Positions 1 through 11,494 of a stretch of 64,000 nucleotides of DNA are shown one piece after another. Under the pieces are notes generated by a model. It searched no databases and had not been told where the DNA came from. It was given only the letters and a program-made list of their open reading frames with translations. Positions within the stretch are counted from its first letter, which is position 1. Every line of letters starts with the position of its first letter. The stretch comes from Amborella trichopoda (taxonomy: Eukaryota; Streptophyta; Magnoliopsida; Amborellales; Amborellaceae), in assembly GCF_000471905.2 (NCBI RefSeq), contig NW_006497083.1, positions 2,583,185 through 2,647,184 of the forward strand, given 5' to 3'. Both the position numbers and the translations under genes were made by a program.

Positions 1-208
1 GAGTAACTCCGTTCGGGTCCAGGCTGAGTCTATGGCACAAGCCGAATTCTAAAGCATTTCATAACGCTTGGGATCTCACGACCACTCAAAATTAATCATG
101 AATGAATCCTCTTGTTTCCTATGAAAAACTTAAAGAGAGTTCCATAATAGTTGGGTATCAATGGACACACACAACTCTCTATCTCTAAAGCCATTAATAG
201 TTGGGTAT

Positions 209-249
209 GCTTTTTCTAAAGCGGCATGGATAGCCGTTTTAGAAAAAGC
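209..249. repeat. 41-bp inverted repeat (hairpin)
   Basis: Two 17-bp arms with one mismatch surround a 7-base loop (ATGGATA); the left arm starts GCTTTTTCTAAAGCGGC. A direct repeat of about 17 bp (core AATAGTTGGGTAT) lies at about 143-158 and 193-208, immediately before the hairpin. It may be the remnant of a small foldback element. Confidence 0.6.
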
Positions 250-800
250 GGCTATCCCCCACCCACCCTCCCTCCCTCCCCCACCCACCCTCTGTCCCTC
301 TCATATCTTTACAGTACGCACAGATTTGCCTGCAAACCTACCCAGAACCAAGTTCCTGAGATCCCTATTCTTGGCCTAAATTCCCCACAATGGGAGAGTA
401 AGGGTCATGGATCTCAACCTTAATAAGAATCTTTAATGGATTCAATACAATATGTTGACTATAAATGGATAGACTAGTGATAGAGGAAGAAAGACATAGG
501 AGGGAGAATGCCGTGCATAATTTGTTACTAGGAGAGAAATACGTGTACATTACCATGAATTTGTCAACTTTTATTAATTATGTGGACAATAACATGATTT
601 ATTCAACTTAAGTTGTATACTTGCCTTTAATCCTAAATGATAAGTTGGCATAGTTGTACTAGGGATATCTTAATGGCATATAGTGAATAAATTAGGATTT
701 TATTATAAACTTTGTTATGATACTTCCTCTCAAAGAGTATTTCTTTAACCTATTTTAATATTCATTGGAAATAAACTTTTTTTTTGAGTTGTGACACTTT

Positions 801-1024
801 GTGTTCTTAATGAGGTGTACGATTGGAAATCATTAGAAGGTGATAATGATATCCAAATAGGTGTCTAGAAAGTATTTAATAGATGTCACATCCTTTTGTA
901 GATTGGTATATTGTGTTCTTAATGAGGTATACAATAAGAAATCATTAGAAGATGACAATGATATCCAAATAGGTGTTTAGAAAGTATTTAATAGATGTCA
1001 CATCCTAGTGTAGATTGGCATATT
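801..1024. repeat. Tandem duplication, 112-bp period, two copies
   Basis: The copies at 801-912 and 913-1024 both begin GTGTTCTTAATGAGGT and both contain ATGATATCCAAATAGGTG. They differ at roughly a dozen positions, so this is an old local duplication. No coding potential was seen. Confidence 0.85.
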
Positions 1025-1309
1025 GATGATATCACCTTCAATAACAATTGGTAAATGTTTTTATTTTTATAAGTAAATTCTACTTAATTGTTTATTAATT
1101 ATATAAAAGATGCTAGGACAAATTTGTCGTATTGATTAGCAAGAGTATCTAAGTGTTTAAAAATGTCGAGTAAGATGAAGGAATAGAAACATGAAAGGAG
1201 TAACATAACAAACCAATTTACAAAAGGAAAAAATTTGAATTATGTATCAACCATATACTATAAAAATAGCGCATATCCCAAAATAACTCACCAACATTTT
1301 AATTTTACG

Positions 1310-1500
1310 TTAGAAAATGATCTTATTAATCATCTTTACTTCGAGATAAATGAATATGAAATAGAAAAGGATTTCAAGTCCTGGAAATAGTATTTATAAC
1401 TCATTATTTGGGCTGTCCATTTTAAGACTATTAAATTTTTACATGTCTGCTCGATCTATACTTTTTTTAGAGCTTTAAATTTTATAATTAATGATGAAAA
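1310..1500 (+). repeat. Repeat family C, copy 1 (degraded)
   Basis: It contains GATCTTATTAATCATCTTTA, GGATTTCAAGTCCT and CTGTCCATTTTAAGACTATT, collinear with the copies at 10130 and, on the other strand, 23185 and 60150. The termini are not recognisable. Confidence 0.5.
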
Positions 1501-1681
1501 TTATTTTTAGGCAATTACATGGGTTTCCAACATTAAAACTCCTTCTTCCAATAGGGACTATCTTTCTCATTCTCCACACGCATTTTTACAAATATAATAA
1601 AGTACTCATCATGCTTTCTCTCTCTATGCTCTCTCTCTCTCTCTAAAAACACAAGATTCTAGTATTTTACAGTGGGCTTCA

Positions 1682-2316
1682 TATTACATGTATGAAAACA
1701 AATCACACATGTAGGAGTTTTATTTAACTTTTATTTCTTTTATTTTGGGCCATTGGATTGCATCTAATCCAATGATTGTGGTATTGTAGGAACTTTACTC
1801 TTTAAAGGGAGTAAAACATTTTTGTTTAGAGAGAGAAAGAGTGAGAACAAGATAGAGAGATTGGGGTTTTATCTTGAGAGCTTGGTATGCTTTGTTTTAG
1901 AGAGAGAAAGTGAGCAAAAGGCTTGAACTTCATTGTGGGTTGGCTGTGTGCCATATTTTAGTGAGAGAAAGTGTTAAAGAGAACCTATTTTTGGGTATTC
2001 TTGGAGCCTTGCTTTTTGGCTCAGTTTAGAGTGAAAAATGACAGCTGGAAATTGATATTTTGAGCTCGATTTCACCTTGTAATCTTTTCAAATTAGTAAG
2101 TAAAGTCTCATATCATTCTCCCGTGGATGTAGGTCACAATTTGTGACCGAACCACTTTAAATCTTTGTGCTCTGTGGATTGAATGTTGTTGGATTTTTAT
2201 TCCATGTTCTTGCTTTGATATTGTGTAGTTTCAATTGCTTGTTTATATTGAGATGAATGTACAATAGATGTGAATGTTATAAATCCTTGTTGATTTTCCA
2301 CCAATCGATCCCAACA
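1682..2316 (+). repeat. Copia 5' LTR
   Basis: It matches 6410-6854 over its first 450 bp, including TTGGATTGCATCTAATCCAA and several AGAGAGAAAG blocks. The first bases are TA where the 3' LTR has the canonical TG. The right end (about 2316, ...CCAACA) is set by the PBS four bases downstream. Confidence 0.85.
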
Positions 2317-2319
2317 ACT

Positions 2320-2330
2320 TGTATCAGAGC
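2320..2330 (+). promoter_or_regulatory. Primer binding site (initiator tRNA-Met type)
   Basis: TGTATCAGAGC differs by one deleted G from the usual copia PBS TGGTATCAGAGC, which pairs with the 3' end of initiator tRNA-Met to prime minus-strand DNA synthesis. Confidence 0.85.
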
Positions 2331-2421
2331 CTAAGGTTTGCTTTTCATTGTGTTTGTGAAGAAATGGGTTTTTTGCTATTGTTGTTATTTGCTGTATTTT
2401 TCTTTGAAAATAGAAAGGGCA

Positions 2422-3309
2422 ATGAAATTTGAAAAATTATATCAAAGTAATTGGCAAATATAGAAAATGATAATAGAAGATTATCTTATTGGAAAAGAAT
2501 TGGATCAGCCACTTCAAGGTAAGTAGGTCATGCCTGTTGGAATGGAAGATTGGTAATGGGATGTTCTTGATCGAAAATATTTTGGCAACTATTAGACCAT
2601 ATATTTCACCATCAATTTTATTTGATGTTCGTCAATGTAAAACATCTGCAGAGCCTTAGCAATCTTTTGAGCAATTCTCTGGTGCAAATAAGATACATGT
2701 GATGAAAAATTTATTTTTTTTGAAAATGAAAGAATGTGCTACAATTAAGTCTATGTGAGTGAATTTAATTCAATTTCTATACAATTGAAGTCTTTGAAAG
2801 TGAATTTGGATGAAGAAGTGTTATGTTTGCTTTTGCTGAGTTCTTTGCCTGCTAGTTGGGATACCTTGGTTACCACTGTGACTAATACAATGGGTAACAA
2901 GTTTAATTTAAAAGATATAGTAGCTTCATTGTTAAATGAAGAGACTAGAAATGTATCCACACAAATACTTGCCGAATCAAATCAAGCATTGGCGACAAGA
3001 GATAAAGGAAGAGCACAATATAAAGATCAACCTTATGGATTTAGTAGGGGCAAATCTCATAGCAGAGGCAGGTCCAAATCAAAAGGCAAGAAGGTTACTT
3101 GGTGGTATTGCAAGAAACCTGGTCACACAAGAAAAGATTGTTATGCTTTAAAGAATAAGCAAAATGCCAAGGGCAAAGATAGTCATGCTGAAGCAATTAC
3201 AGTTTCAGATGGTGAAGATGGGATCACTTTTAGTGTTCCATGCACAACATTGTCTATTGCAAATACTTGGGGTTTAGACTCTGGTGCTTCATTTTATGTT
3301 TACCCATAA
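2422..3309 (+). pseudogene. Copia gag and protease, broken
   Basis: The ATG at 2422 opens a gag-like N-terminus that is soon broken. A clean frame from 2755 to 3309 encodes the C-terminal half of gag. The zinc-knuckle region reads WWYCKKPGHTRKDC; the family pattern needs Cys where the second Trp stands, so the CCHC motif has lost its first ligand. LDSGAS near residue 175 of this frame is the aspartic-protease active site (D-S-G). A stop follows seven residues later, separating gag-protease from the integrase frame. In an intact element this would be one polyprotein encoding particle protein and maturation protease. Confidence 0.85.
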
Positions 3310-3329
3310 AGGTCATATTTTTCATCCTA

Positions 3330-4600
3330 TGCGGATGTTGATGGTGGCTTGGTTTATCTTCGTGATGATCAAGCTTGTAAAATATTGGGCATTGGAATGC
3401 TGTTATCAAGCAATTAGATGGAAAGAAGCACACATTGAGAAATGTGAAGCATGTTCCTGAGTTGAAGAAAAATCTCATTTCAACCGGGTATTTAGATGAC
3501 TTTGATTTCATAGTGACTTTTAAAAAGGGGTCATGGAAGATTTCAAAAGGTTGTAAGACAATGTTGAAAGGGCAAAAAGATGCGAGTCTCTACACTCTTC
3601 ATGGCACAACTCAAAGGAATAATACTACAGAGAATATCGTTATTGCTGCTAGTAAGCATGAAGATATGCAGATTTGGCATAGCCGTTTGGGTCATCTCAG
3701 TGAGCATGGTATGAAGGTATTGCAAACTCAAAATCTTATTCCTATTTCTAAACATTCCTTTCTTGATTTTTGTGATCATTGTGCCATGAGTAAGCAACGT
3801 ACAGATAGTTTTAAAAGACATAAATCTCATAGAAAATGTAAAGCATTAGAATTGATTTATTGTGATGTTTGTGGCCTTGTTAATGTTAAATCTCTTAGTG
3901 GAGCTTCTTATTTTGTAACTTTTTTAGATGATTATTCTAGAAAATATTAGTGGTATCCATTAGCATCTAAGGATCAAGCTTTTGAAGTTTTCAAGGTTTT
4001 CAAATCTAAGATTGAAAAAGAAATAGAGATATTTATAAAATGCTTGCAAACTAATAATGATGGTGAATATTGCTCGAATGCTTTTGATACTTTTTGTAAA
4101 GAGAATGGCATTCGCAGAGTAAGGGTTGCTCCTGGGACACCACAACAAAATGATGTCATTGAGATGATGAATATGACCACCATTGAAGGAGTTGGAAGCA
4201 TGCTATCACCATCTGGTCTTGGTAAACAATTTTGAGCAAAAGCTGCTAATACAACTGTATATTTGATCAATAGATCTCCCAGTGCACCCTTGAATGGTGA
4301 AATACCTGAAATTATATGGAGAGCTAAAAAGTGTGTCATATGAACACTTGATAACATTTTGGTGTGAAGCTTATAGTCAAGTGCCCAATGAAAGTAAAGC
4401 CAAGCTGGATGCCAAGTCAAAAAAGATGTGTTTTTCTTGGGTATGGTCATGATGATAGAGGTTATAGGATTTAGGATCCTATTGCAAAGAAGACTATTAG
4501 AAGTCGAGATATTCTCTTTAATGAGAATGTAATGTTTGCTAAAAAGAAGTAAAAAGAGCCAAAACAAAAAAGGTTTGTTGTGGCTATACAATAACCAAAT
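3330..4600 (+). pseudogene. Copia integrase, broken
   Basis: The longest clean stretch is 3435-3950. It contains the GAG-pre-integrase region and HHCC zinc-binding motif (WHSRLGH ... CDHC), then IYCDVCG, which carries the first catalytic Asp. The frame stops at 3948-3950. It resumes at 4044 with TNNDGEY where family members have TDNGGEY, so the second catalytic Asp is Asn here. PGTPQQNDVIEMMN follows and retains the catalytic Glu region. Several further stops and shifts occur up to about 4550. An intact copy would insert the cDNA into host DNA. Confidence 0.85.
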
Positions 4601-4621
4601 CTCATTGTTTTACCTTGGCAA

Positions 4622-6308
4622 GTGCAAAAGAGTCAAGCTCAAGCTCAAGGCAGTTTTGATGGAGGTGATGTTAATTATGAGGATGACATTGAATTAGTTC
4701 AAGATAAAGAAGGACTATCAGTTACACTTGAGTCAGAATCAAGAAGATCCACACGCCCTCACAAGCCCACACACATGTATTCTCCTTCTTTATATTATGT
4801 TTTATATACTGACAGTGGTGAACCTGAGTCTTTTCAGAAGGTTATTTATTGCCCTAATACTGAAAGATTTCATAAGGCAATAAAGAAGGAGATTGATGCT
4901 TTGCATAAGAATGATACGTGAGGGTTGGTGGAACTTCCACATGGGAAAAAAGCATTGAAGAATAGGTGGGTATATGCTATTAAGTAGGAGGCAAATGGTC
5001 TTATGTGATAAGGCCAGACTTGTGATGACAGGTTATGGGCAAAAATTAAGTGTTGCTTTTAATGAAATTTTTGCTCATGTTATTAAGCATAGGTCTATTA
5101 GAGTTGATTTATCTTTGGTTACTAACTTGAATTTGAAGCAAGAATAACTTGATATTAAAATTGCCTTCTTGCATGGTGATCTTGATAAAGAAATTTATAT
5201 GTGTCATCCTGAAGGTTTTGACAACAAAACGAATCCTAACTTGGTTTGCAAGTGATTGTATGGTTTGAAACAAGCATCTAGACAATGGTATAAGAAATTT
5301 GACAGTTTTATGTTGGGTGAAGGTTTTTCTAGATGTGATTTTGATCATTGTGTGTACTTCAAGGGTTCAGCATATGATTCTTTTACTGTTTTGTTGTTTT
5401 ATGTTGATGATATGCTTGTTGTTAGCAATGATCTAAGTGAAATCAAGTGTTTAAAGCTTGATATGTCAAAGCATTTTGCTACCAAGGATCTTGGATCCGC
5501 CAAGAAGATTTTAGGCATGCACATCCATAGAGACAGGAAGCAAGGTAAGCTTTGGTTAAGTCAATCTAAATATATTTCTATAGTTCTTAAGCTCTTCAAT
5601 ATGATTGACTGTAAACCTGTTTCTACGCCATTAGCTGTACATTTCAAGTTGTCTAGAAGGGACTCTCCAATGAATGAGGTAGATAGAAGTAAGATGAAAA
5701 TGTTTCGTATACTTCTGTAGTGGGTAGTTTGATGTATGCAATGGTTTGTAGGAGTTGTTTCCAGATTTATGTCTAATCCAGGTTGGGAACATTGGCAAGC
5801 AGTTAAGTGGATTTTTCAGTATTTGAAGGGGACATGAAATGTATGCTTGTGTTTTGGAAATCCATCATTGGAAGTTGTTGGTTATGTAGATGCAGATTAT
5901 GCAAGATGTCGTGATACTAGAAGATCTACCACTGGATACATTTTCAATGTTGGTGGTGGTATAGTCAGCTGAATGTCAAGATTACAGGATATTGTTGCCT
6001 AGTCATCAACTGAAACTGAGTATGTGGTATTAACTGAGGCAGCGAAAGAAATGATTTGGTTAAGAATGTTACTTTGCCAGTTTAGGGTGAAACAGGATAA
6101 ATATGTTGTGCATTGTGATAACCAGAGTGCGATTCATCTAGCTAAGAATGCAGCTTATCACTCCAAGACAAAGCATATAAAGGTTAGCTATCATTTTATT
6201 TGGTTGACTCTCGAGCGTAGAGATTTGCAGGTGGACAAGATTCACAATGAGAATAACATTGCTAATATGTTGACAAATGTTGTCTCAACTGGAAAGAATA
6301 TGGTGTAG
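4622..6308 (+). pseudogene. Copia reverse transcriptase and RNase H, broken
   Basis: The RT starts within 4622-4921 (RRSTRPHKP, then a DALHKNDT block like the family's EEMDALxxNxTW). After breaks at 4920-5255 it continues in 5256-5720 with MYGLKQASRQWYKKFD and an intact YVDD catalytic box. RNase H motifs follow: YVDADYA near 5885, then STETEYVVLTEAAKE and HCDNQSAIHLAKN within 6009-6180. Stops at about 4920, 4987, 5255, 5718 and 5971 make it non-functional. The order is that of copia pol, ending about 100 bp before the polypurine tract. Confidence 0.9.
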
Positions 6309-6398
6309 AAGACTTTCGGGGTTGGAGGTGACATAACTTCGGATGGATGGAGAGTGGTGCATTAGTGATTATTTCAGATACTTTGTAATTTGTCTTCA

Positions 6399-6409
6399 AG
6401 TAGGACATT
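6399..6409 (+). promoter_or_regulatory. Polypurine tract of the copia element
   Basis: AAGTAGGACAT directly precedes the TGTTACATG start of the 3' LTR. Related copia elements have AAGTGGGAGAT here. It primes plus-strand DNA synthesis. Confidence 0.6.
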
Positions 6410-6854
6410 GTTACATGTGTGAAAAAAATGATGCATGTGGGAGTTTTATTTAACTTTTCTCTCTTTATTTTAGGCCATTGGATTGCATCTAATCCAATGG
6501 TTGTAGTGTTGTAGGAACTTTACTCTTTTAAAAGGATTAAAACCCTTTTGTTTAGAGAGAGAAAGAGTGAGAACAGGATAGAGGGATTGGGGTTTTATCT
6601 TGAGAGCTTGGTATGCTTTGTTTTAGAGAGAGAAAGTGAGAAAAAGGCTTGAACTCCATTTATGGGTTGGTTGTGTGCCCTGTTTTAGTGAGAGAGTTTT
6701 AAAAAGAACCTATTTTTGGGTGTTCTTGGAGCCTTGTTTTTTGGCTCAGTTTAGAGTAAGAAATGGCTGCTGGAAATTGATATTTTGAGCTTTCACCTTA
6801 TAATCTTTCCAAATAAGTAAGTAAAGTCTCGCGCCATTCTCCCGTGGATGTAGG
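6410..6854 (+). repeat. Copia 3' LTR, truncated
   Basis: It begins TGTTACATGTG and is collinear with 1682-2134 with scattered differences. It ends at GGATGTAGGT, where the RTE LINE tail starts; the last 180 or so bases of the LTR are absent. Confidence 0.88.
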
Positions 6855-9530
6855 TTATCATCATCAGCATGACCTTTTACCAACTATTGGCTATACAAAT
6901 CCTGATTCACCATTCTGCTCTATCAAGGGCTATACCCTCAGTGAGGCCGTAAGTCGTCATATCCTTTCTCACTACTTCTAACCATGTCCTTTTGGACCTA
7001 CCCCTTGCCCTTTTCAAGCCTTCTACTTGAACCAACTCGCACCTCCTAACAAGCGTTGTATCGGGTCTGTGCTGCACATGGTCAGCCCACCTAAGTTTAC
7101 TTTTTGTCATCTTATATTGGAGCTACATTTAAGTTTTAAATTATAGCCCTTCTTATCTAGCCACTCGTCCATCTCAACATCCTCATCTCAACTATACTCA
7201 TCTTATTAGGTATGTTGTTTCTTAACTACCCAACATTCCACTCCATAAAGCAAAGCTAGTCTCATATTTGTCTTATAAAACTTCCCCTTCAACTTAATTG
7301 GTATGATATGACCATATAAAACACTGGTTGTACATCTCTACCTCGCCCACCTAACTCTAATTCTGTGTGCGATATCTTCCTCAACTCTCCATTTTCCTAG
7401 ATTATCTACCCAATATAAAAAATGTGATCTTTTTTATATATCTTGACCGTCAATCTTAACTACTTCCTCATCTCCACCCCTATTATTACTAAACTTGCAT
7501 CAATTGTTACCAAACTATTTCCTTTTACTCAAAACTACTTCCTCGTCCCCACTCCTTTTTGGTATTTCCTTCCGCCCGAAACTTCTCAATCAGTTACCAA
7601 AGTATGAAAATAGCATCAATTGTTGAGCTCCCTAACATAAAACCGAAGTGGTTTTCTGATACGCTCGTTTGATGCCTTAATCGTAGCTCAATCACTCTCT
7701 CCCACAGCTTCATAATATGTCCTCAATAGTTCGCACAATTTTGTATGTTTTATTTCTTTTTATAAATAGGCACCAAAGTACTTTTCCTCCCTTCTTCTGA
7801 CATTTTATTTATTCTCAATACCTTATTGAACAACTTGTTCAGCCAATCAATATGGATCTCCCCCATCACTTCCAAACCCCTATCGGGGTACCATCCATCT
7901 TCTTCAAAGCTTCTTTCAGTTCTAATATTCTAATCCTATGAATGTATCTATGACGCCATTGTATTTCCATTGTATTTGTAATTTAAATTTTTTTAAAATA
8001 AACCTTGTTGTCCTCTTCATCATTCACTAATACCCTTTGATCATCACCCTTAATGCTTTTAATATGGTCTGGAATCTAGATCCCTAAACTTTCCTCTTTG
8101 ATTTTTACTAATTTGAATGAACATTTTTCACCTTTTATTGTTCCCAGTTTACTGTCTAGGTTATCATATGCCTTGAATTTAGCCTTACTTAATATTTGCT
8201 TAGCATTTTCATATTCTTCTAAATTTTGATCATTTCTATTGAGTTGCCATGTTCTATAACCTGATTGTTTTTCATGGCCTTCTAAGCCTCATTACTCAAC
8301 TACCTAGTTTTCTTATCATAATTTATTTTCCCTTTAGTTTTTTTCTAAAACTCCTTTTGTCACTTTCTTTATGTGGTCAGTAACCTCAATCCGCATAAGA
8401 TTGACCTAGTGTTCTTAGTTCCATTTTTCTTGGAAAAAATAAGTATTTTTTTATTTTTTAAATTCCAACACTTAGTTCTTGGATACCTATTAATTTATTC
8501 AATTCTCTTCCATCTCTTTATACTGACGTTCTTAACCACAAGCCTATGTGGCGTAGTCAAACTCTCTCTTAGGATAACTTTACAATCTTTACATGATGGT
8601 CGATCTACCTTCCTAAGTAGGAAGAAGTCTACTTGACTTTTGCATGCCGTACTTTTATAGATTATTGAATGTTCATCTTATTTTTGGAAGTAAGTATTTG
8701 CTATTGCCAGGTCATAGGCCAAAACAAATTTTATAATAGCCTCACTCATCTCATTTATTCTACTAAACTCATATCCCCATGTATCCCTTCCTATCCTCTA
8801 CTATCCTTCCGTACATGACTATTTAAAGCCCCTCTTAAAAAGGTCCTTTCCTCCCACAATTGTCTCGTAATTCTATCTTTTAGTCCTACTTGCAATGCAT
8901 AAGCACTAATTACGTTAATTATCTATTTTCCTAATATAATTTTAGTTAATAAGAGCCTATCACCTACTCTCTTGACATTAACTATTTTATCTTTTAAATC
9001 TTTCTATTATTATGCCTACATCATTTCTTTTATTATCATTTCATGTATAACAAAGTTTATACCCATCTATTTATTTAGTTTTTTCTCCTTTCTATTTAGT
9101 TTTACATAGACAGTCTGTGTTTACTCTCCTTCATCTCATTGTACCCACTTTTTGTTTTTTTACCATTTCATTATACCTACTAACTCCATACTCTTATCTA
9201 TAAGTGTTCCTACTACCTCCATACCCTTATTTATAAGTGTTCCTACATTTTATGTGGCTAGACGAATCCTATTCTCTTGAACTAGCTTATTTATCCACAC
9301 TCGTCCAGAATATCGCATGAACCATTGCCTATTTTTCACCACAATTAGGTGGTGCTGCGGCGCTTCGCTTCTAGAGAATGCCCTAGCATAAACAAATACT
9401 ATAGAATATGAATTTATCATAAGCTTTGGCAAAGTTTTATGTTGATTTCCCACCTAATATAACGCACCTCCTTTACCCGGGTTTGGGATGGGTTAAGAGA
9501 AATTTTAAGGTTCTCACCCTTCTTAGACCA
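6855..9530 (-). mobile_element. RTE-type LINE, decayed, near full length
   Basis: The element reads leftward. Its 5' region (about 9530-9440) carries the RTE-like phrase AACCCGGGTAAAGGAGG. The apurinic endonuclease start follows near 9290-9240 as a LAT-stop-NVGTL relic of ATWNVGTL, with the Trp codon now a stop and a short tandem duplication just after. Reverse transcriptase remnants lie near 7735-7610 (NCANY, MKLWERVIELRLRH, then SENHFGFM). The typical C-terminus RLRWADHVQHRP... RARGRSKRTWLEVVRKD is at 7110-6907. The 3' end is a short ATGATGATA-type tail at 6870-6855, a hallmark of RTE rather than a poly(A). It is heavily mutated. Confidence 0.85.
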
Positions 9531-9531
9531 T

Positions 9532-10720
9532 GAAACAAAACAATAAACAATAGAACTGAAAATAGAGTTCAAAAATTAGAAGAAAAAGAGGAACCCGATT
9601 CTTTTAACATACAAAGTGAGGAAGAAGATTTTCCTAATCAGATGCAACAATCTAATTCAAAGATGACGCTCTTTAATAACTATAAAAGTCGAAGATTTCA
9701 CGTTCCCAGTATTGCTTTAATAAACTATATAGCACAAAATTAAATTGTATTAGAGAAGAACTAATTCTACCCAGATTTTTTGAAAAAAGTGACCAAAAAC
9801 TTTGCACTACAAAATTTAATAAGACGAATATTAAATATAAACTAAGAAATGTTCACCTATGTAATGATAGTTTATGTATAAAACCAATTGTGCATTAGTC
9901 AAAGATCTTCGACAGATAATTATTTTTGGAACTGCATTCTTGGCCATGATTTAGCCTTTCCCAGTACATGAAATAAGAATACATGGGAAGATAGGAGAAT
10001 ATCTAATAACTTTTAATTTTTGTGAAAGACCACATTACAAAAAGTAATAATACGATACAAGACTCTATTGATACTAAAAATAAAGGAAAAAGTTTATAAT
10101 GTAGAACTCCTCAAAAATCCATTGGAAAAAGTAATTTTAATATTGACAAACCCTTTGATTGATCATCTCGACATCGAGATATATGACCAAGAAAAATAAA
10201 AAGATTTTAAATCTCAATAATAGTGCATTTTACAACATATTATCTACACCGTCCATTTTCAAGATTTTCATATGTTTATAAATCTACTTGATTTTAACCA
10301 TTTTTTAAATTTAAAATTTTATAATAAGATATATAAATAGATTTTGAGATAATCCTAAGAACATTTTACATCAAAGTTATATACCATGATAAAATTTGAA
10401 GGTGCACCTTACCTCTACAGCTACGGATGCATCCGTATACCAACTGCACCCAAAAATAAAGTTATAAATGAACTACAATTATCGGTAGAAAGAAAAGAAA
10501 ATGTATAAAAGAACGCTTAGACAAGGTTGAAAGTCTAAACAAGAAAATAAATTACATTAAAGAACCCTTCATTAAAAAAAATTATGTTTTGATTTACCCA
10601 GTGCTTTTTGACATAGGAAAAAGCATATAGTTGAATTACCTTACATTGATAGATTTTCTAAAGACAAAATCCCTGCTGAAGCTAGACCTGTTCTAATGAA
10701 CCAAAGACATTTAAATAATG
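9532..10720 (+). pseudogene. Endogenous caulimovirid (florendovirus-like) pol relic
   Basis: Three blocks point to an integrated plant pararetrovirus. A Glu-rich open frame runs 9532-9739. At about 9910-10044 a protease C-terminus relic has IIFGTAFL followed after a stop by PFPVHEI, like the family's retropepsin end. At about 10590-10690 comes the segment preceding reverse transcriptase: HRKKHIVELPY, then IPAEARPVLMN, which resembles the conserved caulimovirid IPTKARPIQMN block. Stops interrupt each block, and an unrelated repeat (about 10130-10430) separates protease from RT. The RT core is absent. This is a dead fossil. A gypsy-like retroelement is less likely because of the IPxxARPxxMN motif. 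Confidence 0.6.
10130..10430 (+). repeat. Repeat family C, copy 2
   Basis: It shares CACCGTCCATTTTC, TAAATCTACTTGATTTTAAC and flanking A/T-rich blocks with the copy at 23185-23543 (opposite strand), and the first motif region with 60150-60480. It sits between two blocks of the caulimovirid relic, so it inserted after that relic. Confidence 0.65.
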
Positions 10721-11494
10721 AGAGAAACGAGAGAGTGAGAGAGGTCAGAAAGTTTTGGTGTTCAGCGAATCACAATTCCTTTCATTGAAGAAAATTAAAA
10801 CACTTCAAAAACTTTGTTCCACTCTCTTCAGGATTTCGTTGATTTTCCTTTTCAGCCCAACGTATGTTTGTTTATTATCAACCCCCATATGCTTGCACGA
10901 ATATGCATCATATAAATATTATAAAATAATATTTTTATAAGAAGAGGTACATTCAAGGCAAGTCATAATTTCTGATCAATGAGTGTCACATTCAAGTAAA
11001 ACTGGCAACAAAGTTTATTGTAGTGATCCACAAAGAAAGCTTCTCCTGAGTAACCCTTTTAGCCCTACTCCTAAAGAAGGAAGAGAAGATGTTAAGTACC
11101 TGAACCAAGCAGCCCAACGGAAGTTTACCATAATTCATGTTCCCAAGAGACAGGAAGTTAATCGAGAATACAAAAGCAACTGAATCAGAAAGAAATGCAT
11201 GTATAACTATTCATGAAACAGCACATGATAACCATCCGAATCAAGGATGAGACAACAATTCTCCTTATAAAGAGCACTTTGGCACTTTCAGTCTTAACAG
11301 GCACATAGCATGATTCGAAGCACCAAAGGGTTGCATGGCATTGTAGAACACTTTCAACGTTATAAGTTCCGTACAGCTTCTACCAGCACCATAGAGAATT
11401 CATATAACAAGGCCTAACGCCTCAACCATGCCCAGCCATACTATACAATGACACATTGTTGTGGAGTGGTTCAAGATGATGCAATCTGAGTTGA
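10721..11494. other. Intergenic DNA and probable 3' UTR of RABF1
   Basis: No protein gene was recognised. The part from about 11200 to 11494 probably encodes the 3' untranslated region of the RABF1 gene on the minus strand. A clear poly(A) signal was not identified. The short open frames at 10755-11183 have no family motif. Confidence 0.4.

Larger units (their letters stand above)
1..1681. other. AT-rich intergenic DNA, no gene seen
   Basis: No convincing coding region on either strand; open frames are short and lack any family motif. The stretch holds a 41-bp hairpin (209-249), a CT-rich patch (250-300), a two-copy tandem repeat (801-1024), a degenerate interspersed repeat (about 1310-1500) and a short CT microsatellite just before the copia element. 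Confidence 0.6.
1682..6854 (+). mobile_element. Ty1/copia LTR retrotransposon, decayed, 3' end lost
   Basis: The parts are in Ty1/copia order: 5' LTR, initiator-tRNA PBS, gag with a zinc-knuckle relic, aspartic protease, integrase, reverse transcriptase, RNase H, polypurine tract and 3' LTR. The pol domain order with integrase before RT defines copia. Many stops and frameshifts interrupt the frame, and at least one integrase catalytic Asp is lost, so it cannot move on its own. The 3' LTR matches only the first 445 bp of the 635-bp 5' LTR and then stops at the RTE LINE boundary. The missing LTR tail is not found beyond the LINE, so a deletion also occurred. Confidence 0.93.
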
